Of a stretch of 64,000 nt of DNA, positions 17,695 to 26,977 are shown piece by piece. Origin of the DNA: UBA10677 sp045532295 (lineage in GTDB: Bacteria; Bacillota; Clostridia; Christensenellales; Pumilibacteraceae); the NCBI GenBank assembly GCA_045532295.1, contig JAZSFP010000016.1, positions 10,427 through 74,426 on the forward strand, in the 5' to 3' direction. The notes under the pieces are model-generated. The model was given only the letters and a program-made list of their open reading frames with translations, had not been told where the DNA came from and searched no databases. How positions within the stretch are numbered: the first letter of the stretch is position 1; each line of letters begins with the position of its first letter. The position numbers and the translations under genes were made by a program.

Positions 17695-18546
17695 TTATTT
17701 ATAGATTAATTTGATTACTTCGTCCATTTTCTCCATCGTTGCGCGGTAGCCAAGTTCGACCATTTCCTCGTATCCGTCCTTTTTAGTTGACCTAAATTTC
17801 GATAGGTCAGTCGCAATAATAATATCCGAATTGATTAGTCCGCGCTCGGACGAGTTTGCGCTCATTATACTAAAAGTTGCCTTTAGTACGGGGACGAGCC
17901 CAAGTTCCTCCGTTCCCTCTCCGCGCGTAGGGTTTACGTCAACGGTAATTACGATATCCGCGCCAAGCATTCGACAAACGTCAGCAGGAATATTATTAAG
18001 TAGCCCTCCGTCAACGAGGTGCTTTTCGCCCATTACTACGGGCTTAAAGACAAGCGGGACTGCGCAAGAAGCGGATACGGCGTCGGAAACTGAGCCACTA
18101 TCCAAAATCACTTGCCTACTTTCCACGAGGTCAGTTGCAACGGCGTAAAAAGGCAAGGAAAGGTCTTCAATATTTTTCTCGCCTATAATATCCGTTACGA
18201 TTTTGCCTACTTTTTTGGGGTCGCCAGGTTTGAGGAAAAAACCCGACTTGATATCTTTCATCGAAAGGGCGTCCGCGTAACTCATAATCTTTTCTACGCT
18301 TGCTCCGCCTGCGTATAGCGCGCCTACGAGCGAGCCTGCGCTCGTTCCTACGACCATATCGAACTTGATATTTCGCTCAATAAAAGCCTTGATTGCCCCC
18401 ACGTGAGCAAAGCCTCTCGCTCCACCACCGCCAAGACAGAGCGCAACCTTACCTCTCTTTGCAAGTTTACCCTCTCTTAGTAGTCTATCACGCTTTTCTT
18501 GGATTTTTTTTGCGCGTTTTTCTTTGAAATTATCCCACCACTTCAT
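17695..18546 (-). CDS. Patatin-like phospholipase (RssA family)
   Basis: 283 residues with the patatin signature: the oxyanion loop GGGGARGFAHVGAI, the nucleophile serine in GTSAGSLVGALYAGG, and the catalytic aspartate in VDGGLLNNIP. It likely hydrolyses acyl chains from lipids in the cytoplasm or at the inner face of the membrane. The basic N-terminus (MKWWDNFKEKRAKKIQEKRD) may contact the membrane. It begins 1 nt after the rplI stop, so it is in the same transcript. Confidence 0.9.
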   Translation of the reverse strand: MKWWDNFKEKRAKKIQEKRDRLLREGKLAKRGKVALCLGGGGARGFAHVGAIKAFIERNIKFDMVVGTSAGSLVGALYAGGASVEKIMSYADALSMKDIKSGFFLKPGDPKKVGKIVTDIIGEKNIEDLSLPFYAVATDLVESRQVILDSGSVSDAVSASCAVPLVFKPVVMGEKHLVDGGLLNNIPADVCRMLGADIVITVDVNPTRGEGTEELGLVPVLKATFSIMSANSSERGLINSDIIIATDLSKFRSTKKDGYEEMVELGYRATMEKMDEVIKLIYK

Positions 18547-18547
18547 A

Positions 18548-18991
18548 TTAGAGCGCTACGACTTCTACCTTGATTTTAGCGGAAACCTCAGCGTAGGGCT
18601 TAACTACTACCTCGTATACGCCTACCGCCTTGATTACCTCGTTAAGCACGATTTTCTTTTTGTCGATTTGATAGCCTGCTAAAGCGAGCGCGTCCGCTAC
18701 CGCTTGGGTGTTGAGCGCGCCGAAAAGTTTACCCGTCTCGCCCGCTTTAATCTTTACGGTAACGGTAGTGCCGTTGAGTTTTTTAGCAAGTTCAAGAGCC
18801 TCTGCCTTTTCAATCGCCTTTCTTCTATCGTCTGCAGCCTTACTTAACTTAAGGGAGTTAACGAGCGTTGCTGTTGCCTCTTGAGCAAGTTTGTTCTTTA
18901 TAAGATAGTTTCTCGCGTAACCGTCGCTTACCTCGATAATATCGTTCTTTTTGCCTTGACCTTTTACGTCTGCAAGTAATACTACTTTCAT
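18548..18991 (-). CDS. rplI: 50S ribosomal protein L9
   Basis: A 147-residue L9 with the N-terminal domain signature VLLADVKGQGKKNDIIEVSD and GYARNYLI, a long connecting helix and the C-terminal RNA-binding domain. It has an AAGGAGA site and its own promoter (19023-19051), and heads an operon with the patatin and the ComEC-like hydrolase. Confidence 0.97.
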   Translation of the reverse strand: MKVVLLADVKGQGKKNDIIEVSDGYARNYLIKNKLAQEATATLVNSLKLSKAADDRRKAIEKAEALELAKKLNGTTVTVKIKAGETGKLFGALNTQAVADALALAGYQIDKKKIVLNEVIKAVGVYEVVVKPYAEVSAKIKVEVVAL

Positions 18992-19022
18992 AATAATCTC
19001 CTTATGTGGTTATTCACTATAT

Positions 19023-19051
19023 ATTGTATAATTAAACTTCGATTTTGTCAA
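19023..19051 (-). promoter_or_regulatory. Promoter of rplI
   Basis: On the minus strand TTGACA and TACAAT are separated by 17 bp. Confidence 0.7.
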
Positions 19052-19124
19052 GTTTTCTGGGCTTTTAGGCGAATATCTTTTCATAATATTATACATAATA
19101 AGTTATATCACAAGGAGGTTTTTT

Positions 19125-19427
19125 ATGAAAGATTTAAAATGTGGTTTACGCGCGTGTAAATTTAACCGCGGTTATTGTTGTTGTAGCAAGGAAATTTCCG
19201 TTTCTAAAGGTACGGACTGCGAGACCTTTTCTCCGGACGAGCAAAAACGCCGTTCTTCGTTCGAGTCGGCAAACGATTTTGCTAAAGCCGATTATTCCGT
19301 CGATACCGCCGTCTCTTGCGACGCCGAGTGCCTCTTTAACAAGCAAGGCAAGTGCGTTGCTAACGGCATTACCGTTTCCGACGACGGCTTAAAAGAGGCA
19401 AGTTGTTTAACTTTTATTAAAAAATAG
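19125..19427 (+). CDS. Cysteine-rich DUF1540-type protein
   Basis: A 100-residue protein with two copies of a short cysteine motif: residues 6-30 (CGLRAC...YCCCSKEISVSKGTDCETF) and residues 64-95 (CDAECLFN...CVANGITV), matching the DUF1540 pattern of two metal-binding-like cysteine clusters. Function unknown. The start has AAGGAGG 6 nt upstream. It is a single-gene unit facing the hypothetical membrane protein at 19457. Confidence 0.8.
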   Translation: MKDLKCGLRACKFNRGYCCCSKEISVSKGTDCETFSPDEQKRRSSFESANDFAKADYSVDTAVSCDAECLFNKQGKCVANGITVSDDGLKEASCLTFIKK

Positions 19428-19456
19428 CATTAAAAAAACGCTCGATACGGGCGTGT

Positions 19457-20005
19457 TTATTTTTGTTCAAGCATTATATTAATCATCTCAACTGCTTTCT
19501 TTAGAGCAAGTTTATTGCGAAGTTTAATGGAAGTAGGCGTGTCTTTACCCATTGAAGTCTTGCTTGCGTCTTCGTGTCGATACTCCTTCTCGTCTAAAAT
19601 AGAAGGCGAAAGGGCAAGGTAAAGTTTTAAGGTTTTGCCCGAAAAAGTGAGTTTTGCGAGCGTTTTATCGTCCTTTTTAAAACTCTCTATTCTTTTCGAG
19701 CGTCGCATTTTTAGGTCTTTAAGCGCCTTTACTATCGTTGCGTAGGCTATCTTCGTTCCCTCTTCCGACTCTACTAACTTCTCTTCAAAACTTTTCGCCA
19801 CGGGGAGCGTTTTAAATGGAGAAGTAGGTAATAAGTTTTCTTCTTCGCTCTCTTCCGCCTCGTCGCTCGTTTCATAAAAATCGGGCGCAGACGAGGTTTT
19901 GTTTGCTCTATGTTTTTTAATAAGCAAAAATACTACGACGAGAGCAGTTACGAGCAATAAAACCGCTACGATTATAGGATAATATCGTTGCAAGAAGTCA
20001 AGCAT
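19457..20005 (-). CDS. Single-pass membrane protein of unknown function
   Basis: 182 residues: one membrane helix near the N-terminus (about residues 9-28), an acidic linker (DEAEESEEEN), and a C-terminal soluble domain containing RSKRIESFKKDDKTLAKLTFSGKTLKLYLALSP. That domain recalls an uncharacterised module seen in Clostridia membrane proteins; I can give no function. The gene starts 10 nt after yitT and shares its transcript. Confidence 0.7.
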   Translation of the reverse strand: MLDFLQRYYPIIVAVLLLVTALVVVFLLIKKHRANKTSSAPDFYETSDEAEESEEENLLPTSPFKTLPVAKSFEEKLVESEEGTKIAYATIVKALKDLKMRRSKRIESFKKDDKTLAKLTFSGKTLKLYLALSPSILDEKEYRHEDASKTSMGKDTPTSIKLRNKLALKKAVEMINIMLEQK

Positions 20006-20015
20006 AATTATTCCT

Positions 20016-20987
20016 CTATTTCTTTAATAAACCGTAGACTTCGTTGGCAGGCATTATATAACTAAAAGTGTTTGGGTATTTTTTGAGGATTTTTTGAAGG
20101 TCACCCACTTGACGATTACGGATTACGCAATGGACTATTTTGTGGTTTTCGCCCGTATACATACCAACGCCGTCGCAAATAGTTGCGCCACGATCGAGTT
20201 TTTCGAGAATTTCCGCGCAGATTTCTTCAGCGTGGTCGGTAACGATTTCCGCTTTAATGGCGGACTTGCTACCCTTACCCATTTTATCGGTAATGGTTGC
20301 GCCTGCAAAAGTTTCAATGAGCGCGAGTAAAACTGCGGTAAAACCGTCCTCGTAGACGAAAAAAGACACGATAACGATTACTGCGTCGATTGCAAAAATA
20401 AACCAACTAACTCCTATGTCAGGGCGTTTTTTCTGAATAATTGAGCCGACAATGTCCGTTCCGCCCGTTGACGCGCCTGCTTTTATCATAAGCGCAAGCG
20501 CAAAACCGCACATTACTCCACCGTAGATTGCAGGAAGAAGAGGCGTGCTACCAGCAGGCTCGATATACTTAAGCGCTCCACCCGTTTGCTCGTCGATATA
20601 CTCGATAATGAGAAGTAATAAACTGTTTACGACTGCAAAAGCGGTAGTTAAGAAACAATACTTTTTAGAAAGGAAGAAATACGCAAGTACGAGCAAGGGA
20701 ATATTAAGCACGATATTTATGTATCCCATATACGCAAAGTTTGGAAAGAAGTACTTAATCATTACGACGATACCACCTATTCCACCGATAGCAAAGCCGT
20801 TAGGCGCAATAAAGCAGTACGCTGCAACCGCGCGAACGAGAGACGCTAAAAACACGAGCCCGGCGATCACTAAATAGTCAAGCCACTTTTTCTCGTCTTT
20901 CGGGACTACTACTTCTTTACCCGTGTTAGTTACTATTACCGAACTTCCTTCTTTGTTGATTTCTTTTTCGTCCATATTTTTCTCCAA
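20016..20987 (-). CDS. YitT family membrane protein
   Basis: 323 residues with five or so membrane helices (from about residue 33) and a C-terminal cytoplasmic DUF2179 domain (about 235-323), the domain order of YitT/YvjA proteins. GASTGGTDIVGSII is the family signature. Function is not established, though transport has been proposed. ATG 20987 has TTGGAG upstream. A strong 13-bp hairpin lies in the upstream region (21027-21057). Confidence 0.9.
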   Translation of the reverse strand: MEKNMDEKEINKEGSSVIVTNTGKEVVVPKDEKKWLDYLVIAGLVFLASLVRAVAAYCFIAPNGFAIGGIGGIVVMIKYFFPNFAYMGYINIVLNIPLLVLAYFFLSKKYCFLTTAFAVVNSLLLLIIEYIDEQTGGALKYIEPAGSTPLLPAIYGGVMCGFALALMIKAGASTGGTDIVGSIIQKKRPDIGVSWFIFAIDAVIVIVSFFVYEDGFTAVLLALIETFAGATITDKMGKGSKSAIKAEIVTDHAEEICAEILEKLDRGATICDGVGMYTGENHKIVHCVIRNRQVGDLQKILKKYPNTFSYIMPANEVYGLLKK

Positions 20988-21026
20988 AAAATTTTCTATT
21001 TAACCACGAAATGTCCCCATAAATGC

Positions 21027-21057
21027 AAATCCGCCGATTATTTCAACCGACGGACTT
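21027..21057 (-). promoter_or_regulatory. Hairpin in the yitT upstream region
   Basis: On the minus strand a 13-bp stem, with G-U pairs, closes a 5-nt loop. There is no T run, so it is not a simple terminator. It may be part of a cis-regulatory leader; no known riboswitch was recognised. Confidence 0.4.
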
Positions 21058-21194
21058 GCTATATGATAAGGGGGAAAATGATGAGCGATTTAATGTAAAC
21101 GGACTTGATTGCCTCGATTTACAAGTACATTATATAACATCTAAAAAATATTGTCAAGCGTTTTTCATAATATTTTTAAATTTTTTTAAATAAA

Positions 21195-21222
21195 AAACGA
21201 CGAGTATTTCATCGCCGTTTTT
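21195..21222 (-). terminator. Terminator of the exported-protein operon
   Basis: On the minus strand AAACGGCGA pairs with TCGTCGTTT (one G-U pair), followed by TTTTTA. Confidence 0.7.
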
Positions 21223-21236
21223 TTGTGTTTTAATTA

Positions 21237-24200
21237 TCAGTCGTTATTCTCGGCATCGTCTTCTTTTTTCTTTCTAAAGAGGAAGATTGCCATTACGCCA
21301 ACGCCGATTGCAAGCGCTACGGGTACTACGATAAGCGTTACTTTCCAGCCGATATTATTATCAACGGTTACCGCTTTATCAACGGTAAGAGTAGTAGTAA
21401 CGGACTTGGACTTATTGCCGAACTGGTCGGTAGCGTACGCGATTACCGTGTAAGTTCCCTGCTCTGCTACGAAACGGTTTCCACTTGAAATTTGCACTTC
21501 TTTGCCGTTCTTAAACACGCGGTACTCTACGACGGGCGTTCCGCCAAACTCGTCGGTTGCTACTGCTACGGGCAAAGATACCATATCGCCTTCAATAAAC
21601 TTTTGAGAGTGCTCTACGAAGGAAACGACGGGCTTAACGTCGTCTTTAACGGTAATTTGACGGGTAATTACGGTCTCGTTACCACTACCGTCGAGAGCGG
21701 AATATTTAATCGTGTAAACGCCTGCTTTGGTAATTTTATCGTTCTTTACCACCTTTCCATCGGGGTCAAAAACGGTACAAGTGAAATTGAACGAGCCTGA
21801 ATTATCAACGGCGGTTATATCGTCGATACCTACTGCGAAGTCCTTATAAGAAAGACTTGTGGGAAGGTCGGGCTTAAACGCAATTTCTGGAGCAATCTCG
21901 TCGTAAATCGTAATAAGTTGAGCAATCTCGTTGGAGCGGTTAAGGACGCTATCGGTAATTGACGAATAAATCACTTCGTAACTTCCTACCCCGAGGTTGC
22001 TGATTAAATACTTTCCGTCAACGGGCGTAACAATCGTTTCGTTACCAAAGATATCTACGACTTTAATCTCACCCGTATAATCAATTTCGCCTTCAAAGAA
22101 GTCGAACGCTACGGGAGTTAGGTCAATATTGCTCGCGCCAAGCGCGTACTCAGTTACGGTGTTTTTAAGAGCAACCGTAGGCGCAACGGAGTCTACTAAA
22201 GCCTCAGCCTCAGCGCCAAGTTTTTGTCCGTTAATTGCGTAGAGCATCATCTTTGCGTAACGGTCGTACTTAATCGTAGTATATTCTGCCGGAACTTTGG
22301 GGTTATTTACGGTAGCGTCTACTTCGTTTAAGTTAGCGTCAGTGTAATTAATAAGCGTTTGAAGAGTTTCTCTATTATTGTCGGTAACCTCCGCAAAAAT
22401 TACTTCTACGGTGTACTTGCCAAACGAGGGGATAATATTGTCTTCGCCAGTACCTGCAAAAGTACGAATTTGGTTGCCGTACCAAATGGTCTCGTCTGCG
22501 TTCCAACTATCGTAAGCCTCGCCGTCTATAGTGTGGTTGGGATTATCGAGGTCGAGAAGAAGTTTCTTCTCGTGTATTGCTTTCTCTAATTGTACGTCTT
22601 CTACGTAAACTTCCATAGTGCTGGGGTCGAAGTGAATATTAGGCATAGTGTTGCCGTTCATAGTGCTGTTCGAGAACGCCCAACTTCTAATATTAGTATT
22701 GTAGTGCGCATTTGGCGCTAATGCACCGCTTTCGTTAAGTGAAAGAGCAACGGGCATATTATCGGTCTTTACGCCGATAGTTACTGCTCTACTTGCGTAT
22801 ACTTCAGAGCCGAAAAGTTCAACATTAAACCATCTATTAGTGTCAATATCGGTAAACTTAATGATAAGTTTTTGGAGGTCGTTAGCAGGGTTAGTATCGT
22901 GGTTGTATCTACCAAACTCGCCCTCTTGAGTTCCCCATACTCTATTCGAGCCTTCAAAAGTATGCTCGGAGAATACTCTAAAGTCAAGGTCAAACTTTCC
23001 TTGCATCGTAGGACCAAGCCTAAAACTTGAGCCGTTTGCCTCAGTTCCGCTCTTAACTGAAGTTATCAAAAGTCCGTCTTCGTCGCCGTCAAGATCGACG
23101 AAACCGTCGTAGAATTGTCCTTGACGAGTTCCGTTAGATTTTTCTACGGGATTCATAGAACCCGTGGAAACGCTTACTCCGTTAAGGTTAGAAATAATCG
23201 AATTAGTTCTAACTACGGTAAAGGGAATCTCGTGAGTATAAGTCTTATCGCTTACCGTTGCGCTGTATTTTACGGTGTACTTTCCGTATGTAAGCGCTTG
23301 CGTAAGAGCAGAAGTTATATCCGTCTCTACACCGCCCTCTTTAGTGAGGCTTACCGTTACGGGAGCAGTAGTGTCAAGGTTCAACTTAGCAGAAGGAAGA
23401 GTTATATTACCTTCAGCGTAAGAACTCTTAATCTCTTCAGTTGCCGTAAAAGTTGCGCCGAGCGTTTGAGCAGTGGGCTTAACGCCGTTAATGCCGTAAA
23501 TAAGCATATTTGCGTAACGGTCGTACTTTTCGGTCTTGCCGTTTACCGTTACGGGAGTATCGTTTGCAGTTATTCCGCTAAAGATTGCCTCAACGGTGTA
23601 TTCGCCTTGGAAGTCGGTTGCGTCAATCACTCCCTCTTCGCCCATAAGCGTTGTGTTGTTAAGTACACTGATTGCGCGAAGGTACTTAAATGCACCGCTA
23701 TATCCTCTTGCTACGTAGTAAACTGCAGGAGCAGTAACGGCACTATCCGCTTTGCTTACCGTTGCAGGGTCGAAGTGTATCCAAGTGGGCGCGTAATAAT
23801 CTTTGGTATAAGGTTCGCCGTTAGAAAAGGTCGCGCCGTAAATAACCGAGCCGTTTTCCTTTCCGTCCATTACGCCTACGGTATCGTATCCCTCTGCGTT
23901 AATTACTTCGTTCCAACCGTCAAGGTTAAATACCATATCGTTATCTTTTTGGAAACCGGTAGTTTCATGGTTGTAACTTACACCGTTAAGCGCGCCCCAT
24001 AAACTTCCACTTGCATAACCTACGGGAACGGACATTTTATCCGACTTAACGCCTGCTTGAACGCTGTTCGCTCTTGGTCCACCCCAAGTAGATACGCCAC
24101 CACGCAATACGACATCGAAACTTCTGCCGTTCTCTTCCTTTTCAGTAAAGCGAAGAGTAAGTTCTTGAAGGTCGTTATAAGGGTTAAAGTTATCACTTAA

Positions 24201-24707
24201 TAAATCGTATTTATGGTTAGTAATATCTCTATGAGCAATAGCACCTTCGTAAGTGTTTTGAGAGAACACGCGGAAGTCGATATCGAACTTACCGCTATAA
24301 GTTCCAAGCATAACGGAAGTTCCTTCCGCCTCGTCGCCACTATTAGTAGAGGTTACTAACAGTCCGTTATTTAAGCCGGTGGATATGCCGTTTGCAGCGT
24401 CGTCTACGCTAAAATTCTGTTTAACGAATCCACCCGCGCCGTCGCTTATAAGATGAGCAACGGTCGTGTTAGAAATTTTACTACCGTTAATATTAGTTAC
24501 GTAGCCACCGGAAATACCCATCTTGTTTACACTCGTGAGCGCAAAGTCGTCGGTAAATCTTACTAAACCGTTTTGCGAAACTGCCGTCGCCCCCTCTTCC
24601 GCCTTTACGGTGGGGTTAAACGCGAACAGTCCTAAGCAAACGGACGCAACGCCGAGAACGAGCACGAGAATAAGGGATAACGATTTAGTTAAAAATTTCG
24701 TTTTCAT
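21237..24707 (-). CDS. Large exported membrane-anchored protein with duplicated module and Ig-like domains
   Basis: 1156 residues: a signal peptide (about 1-36), a first unassigned module (about 80-430), a second copy of it (about 535-865), then three Ig-like/DUF5011-type repeats each beginning near APTV or APEI or KPVV, and a C-terminal membrane helix (VTLIVVPVALAIGVGVMAIF) with a short charged tail. No LPXTG is present. The two modules share GLL.TS..SG.EA.G.S, GKFD.DFRVFS..T.EG, IHFDP and RYA.M..Y.INGQ. The same module occurs once in the 31094-33142 protein. It probably displays ligand-binding sandwiches at the cell surface. Last gene of the seven-gene operon. Confidence 0.85.
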   Translation of the reverse strand: MKTKFLTKSLSLILVLVLGVASVCLGLFAFNPTVKAEEGATAVSQNGLVRFTDDFALTSVNKMGISGGYVTNINGSKISNTTVAHLISDGAGGFVKQNFSVDDAANGISTGLNNGLLVTSTNSGDEAEGTSVMLGTYSGKFDIDFRVFSQNTYEGAIAHRDITNHKYDLLSDNFNPYNDLQELTLRFTEKEENGRSFDVVLRGGVSTWGGPRANSVQAGVKSDKMSVPVGYASGSLWGALNGVSYNHETTGFQKDNDMVFNLDGWNEVINAEGYDTVGVMDGKENGSVIYGATFSNGEPYTKDYYAPTWIHFDPATVSKADSAVTAPAVYYVARGYSGAFKYLRAISVLNNTTLMGEEGVIDATDFQGEYTVEAIFSGITANDTPVTVNGKTEKYDRYANMLIYGINGVKPTAQTLGATFTATEEIKSSYAEGNITLPSAKLNLDTTAPVTVSLTKEGGVETDITSALTQALTYGKYTVKYSATVSDKTYTHEIPFTVVRTNSIISNLNGVSVSTGSMNPVEKSNGTRQGQFYDGFVDLDGDEDGLLITSVKSGTEANGSSFRLGPTMQGKFDLDFRVFSEHTFEGSNRVWGTQEGEFGRYNHDTNPANDLQKLIIKFTDIDTNRWFNVELFGSEVYASRAVTIGVKTDNMPVALSLNESGALAPNAHYNTNIRSWAFSNSTMNGNTMPNIHFDPSTMEVYVEDVQLEKAIHEKKLLLDLDNPNHTIDGEAYDSWNADETIWYGNQIRTFAGTGEDNIIPSFGKYTVEVIFAEVTDNNRETLQTLINYTDANLNEVDATVNNPKVPAEYTTIKYDRYAKMMLYAINGQKLGAEAEALVDSVAPTVALKNTVTEYALGASNIDLTPVAFDFFEGEIDYTGEIKVVDIFGNETIVTPVDGKYLISNLGVGSYEVIYSSITDSVLNRSNEIAQLITIYDEIAPEIAFKPDLPTSLSYKDFAVGIDDITAVDNSGSFNFTCTVFDPDGKVVKNDKITKAGVYTIKYSALDGSGNETVITRQITVKDDVKPVVSFVEHSQKFIEGDMVSLPVAVATDEFGGTPVVEYRVFKNGKEVQISSGNRFVAEQGTYTVIAYATDQFGNKSKSVTTTLTVDKAVTVDNNIGWKVTLIVVPVALAIGVGVMAIFLFRKKKEDDAENND

Positions 24708-25285
24708 TATGCTACCTCCTTTTCAGTAACCTCGACGTAAACTACGTACTCAGAACCGCTTGGATGACGAACGGTAATAGAGGTCTTACCTTTACTAATT
24801 GCAACGACCTTACCGTCGGCAAAAACTTTAACTATATCGGAGTTTGCGCAATAGTAATAGAGGTCGTTACCGTCGGAAAGGTTAGTCTTCATTTCCAAGT
24901 TCGCTTGAGCGTAACCGTCTACGAGGTTGAGCGTTATTTTATTACCTCCGTCACGGGAAATGGTAATATTCTCAACTTTTACCGAGCATCTTACGACTTC
25001 GCCGTTTTGCATAACTTCGATAGTCGCAACGCCCACGCCGTTAGCCTTAACGGTTGCGTAACGATTGTCCTCTTCGTTGGCTTTCACTTCCACGATTGAG
25101 AGGTTGGAAGATTTCCAAGTAATTCCCTCTGCGCTATCGGTGTCAAGCGTAATCGTACCCGTTGCGCCGTTCGCGATAGTAAGCGCGTCGTCGGAAAGCG
25201 CAATGGTTTGGTTTTGAGCGTTCGCGCAAGAAACTAACGAGAGGAGCATTATAATACTTAAAATAGTTATAATTATCTTTTTCAT
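24707..25285 (-). CDS. Small lipoprotein with bacterial Ig-like (BIG2-type) domains
   Basis: 192 residues with a lipobox (LVSC, Cys20) and two Ig-like repeats of the BIG2 type, recognisable by the I-x-W-K-S-S-N...V-x-A-N-G-V-G pattern and by DGKVVAISKGKTSITV. ATG 25285 is preferred over the in-frame ATG 25303 because GGAGG sits just upstream of it and the longer version overlaps the previous gene. The stop overlaps the ATG of the next gene (TAATG), so the two are coupled. Likely an adhesion or scaffold lipoprotein on the outer face of the membrane. Confidence 0.8.
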   Translation of the reverse strand: MKKIIITILSIIMLLSLVSCANAQNQTIALSDDALTIANGATGTITLDTDSAEGITWKSSNLSIVEVKANEEDNRYATVKANGVGVATIEVMQNGEVVRCSVKVENITISRDGGNKITLNLVDGYAQANLEMKTNLSDGNDLYYYCANSDIVKVFADGKVVAISKGKTSITVRHPSGSEYVVYVEVTEKEVA

Positions 25286-25295
25286 ATTTGCCTCC

Positions 25296-26966
25296 TTACG
25301 CATAGTAAACTGCGGAGAAGTAAATCGCTTCGCCCGTATTAAACAGTTTAGCCCAGTCGTTACCGTAAATATAGAAAGACTCGTTAATTATGCCGTCGCT
25401 CCAACTGGGGAACATAAATTCAATCTCGTACCACTCGCCACTGGGTATTTTGTACTCTTCAAGGGCAGTGCTAAAGTTGAGGAAACAATCCTCAATTTCG
25501 TGATAAACGCGGAATATTGCTTTCGAATATCTCACAGCATCAAGGTTATCAACACCCAAAATGAAGTAGAAATTCCAGCAGTCGTGGTTTAACTCAAGTT
25601 TCATCGAGCCACCCTCTTCGCCGTATTTTTTCTCATCAGTAAAAGTTACCGTCATAGGTAAGAAGTTACCGGAACTGTACTCGCAGTAAGCATCACCTAC
25701 CTGCATTTCGCCCAAGGGAGAGTCAAAGTAATAAGCCTTATCGTCGTTAGGCGTAGTGGGATACTTTTCTGCGTAAAACGCGTTAAGTCTTTGCGTATAG
25801 GAGCCGTAGTTGCTTATCTGTTCCTTATTACCAACGGGCATACTCGATAAATGCTTATTAAGCATATTAACCTCGTCCATTACTTCGCTGGTGAATACCT
25901 CGGGAAGACGAGCGATACGCTCTTCCATCGCCTCAGAGTCTGCGTAAGGGAACGCGTACAAGTCGGAAAAATAAACGCTCGTATTTGAATTCTTGTCGTA
26001 GCCACTAAGTTTAATCGTAAGACCGTTGATGTTTTTACTCGTGTAGGCTAAAGTACTTGCGTCATCCTCATTCTCGCCCTCGAGAAGAGTAAGGTCGCTA
26101 ACGAACACTTCGTTCCAACAATCAGGCTTGAGGAAAATCTTTACCGAGCCGTTCAAAACAAATTTAATGTTATAGGAATTAGGATTGTAAACGTTCATAT
26201 AGAGCGCGTACTTATCAGAAAGGTCGTAGTCGGCTAAGTTAACGAGCGTAAAACTATCGTCACTATTTTTATTCAAGCCGTTAGAAGTAATCTTAACCGC
26301 GCCCTCTTCGCCCGCTCTTTTAATCGCTTTTTGATAGGTTGCGTTAACGCCGTTCTTATTAGCGATATGCTCAAGACCGCGTCTTTGAGTGAACTCAGCA
26401 ATAATGCTTGCTTTATCGGAGTACTTTTCCACTACCGAATAAGTAATACTCTTTTCCGCCTCGTTACCCTTAGCGTCTTTACTCTTAAGAACGATTTCGT
26501 GATTACCTACTTTCGAGAAAGTATAATCAGCGGTTAACTTAGTATCGGTATCGCCAGAACGGACGAACGCCTCGTAGGTGAGGTTTTTGTCGTGATTATC
26601 CGATACGATTACTTCGGGAAGAGCAACGGCGTCGCCTACTTGCGCGTAACGGATAATATAGTTAGTTTTAATAACGGGAGCAGTCGTGTCGGTTACTACG
26701 AGGTTGGTTACCTTGTTTCCCTCTGCGGACTTAACGACGAGTTTATAAGTACCGTCTTGGTCTGGGATAAACTGGTCGTTTACGATATTAACGCGCTTAC
26801 CGTTAGGAGCGGTAACGCTCACTTCTGCCCCGTAAGGAAGGGTGTACGCTACGCCGTATTCGATATTTTCCGTAGTTTCGCCGTTGTTTGAACAAGCAGT
26901 AACGGGAATAATCATAACAAGGAGGAGTATAGCGATTATTATTTTACTTAAAAATGATTTTTTCAT
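25296..26966 (-). CDS. Exported lipoprotein with Ig-like N-terminus and carbohydrate-binding-like domains
   Basis: 556 residues: a signal peptide with lipobox VTAC (Cys25), an Ig/DUF5011-like domain (about 95-185, with VGNHEIVLKSKDAKGNEAEKS), and then two jelly-roll-like segments (about 195-345 and 425-556). I recognise no catalytic motif. The arrangement fits a surface glycan-binding lipoprotein. It starts 12 nt after the preceding gene with AGGAGGT upstream. Confidence 0.75.
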   Translation of the reverse strand: MKKSFLSKIIIAILLLVMIIPVTACSNNGETTENIEYGVAYTLPYGAEVSVTAPNGKRVNIVNDQFIPDQDGTYKLVVKSAEGNKVTNLVVTDTTAPVIKTNYIIRYAQVGDAVALPEVIVSDNHDKNLTYEAFVRSGDTDTKLTADYTFSKVGNHEIVLKSKDAKGNEAEKSITYSVVEKYSDKASIIAEFTQRRGLEHIANKNGVNATYQKAIKRAGEEGAVKITSNGLNKNSDDSFTLVNLADYDLSDKYALYMNVYNPNSYNIKFVLNGSVKIFLKPDCWNEVFVSDLTLLEGENEDDASTLAYTSKNINGLTIKLSGYDKNSNTSVYFSDLYAFPYADSEAMEERIARLPEVFTSEVMDEVNMLNKHLSSMPVGNKEQISNYGSYTQRLNAFYAEKYPTTPNDDKAYYFDSPLGEMQVGDAYCEYSSGNFLPMTVTFTDEKKYGEEGGSMKLELNHDCWNFYFILGVDNLDAVRYSKAIFRVYHEIEDCFLNFSTALEEYKIPSGEWYEIEFMFPSWSDGIINESFYIYGNDWAKLFNTGEAIYFSAVYYA

Positions 26967-26977
26967 AGCGCACCTCC

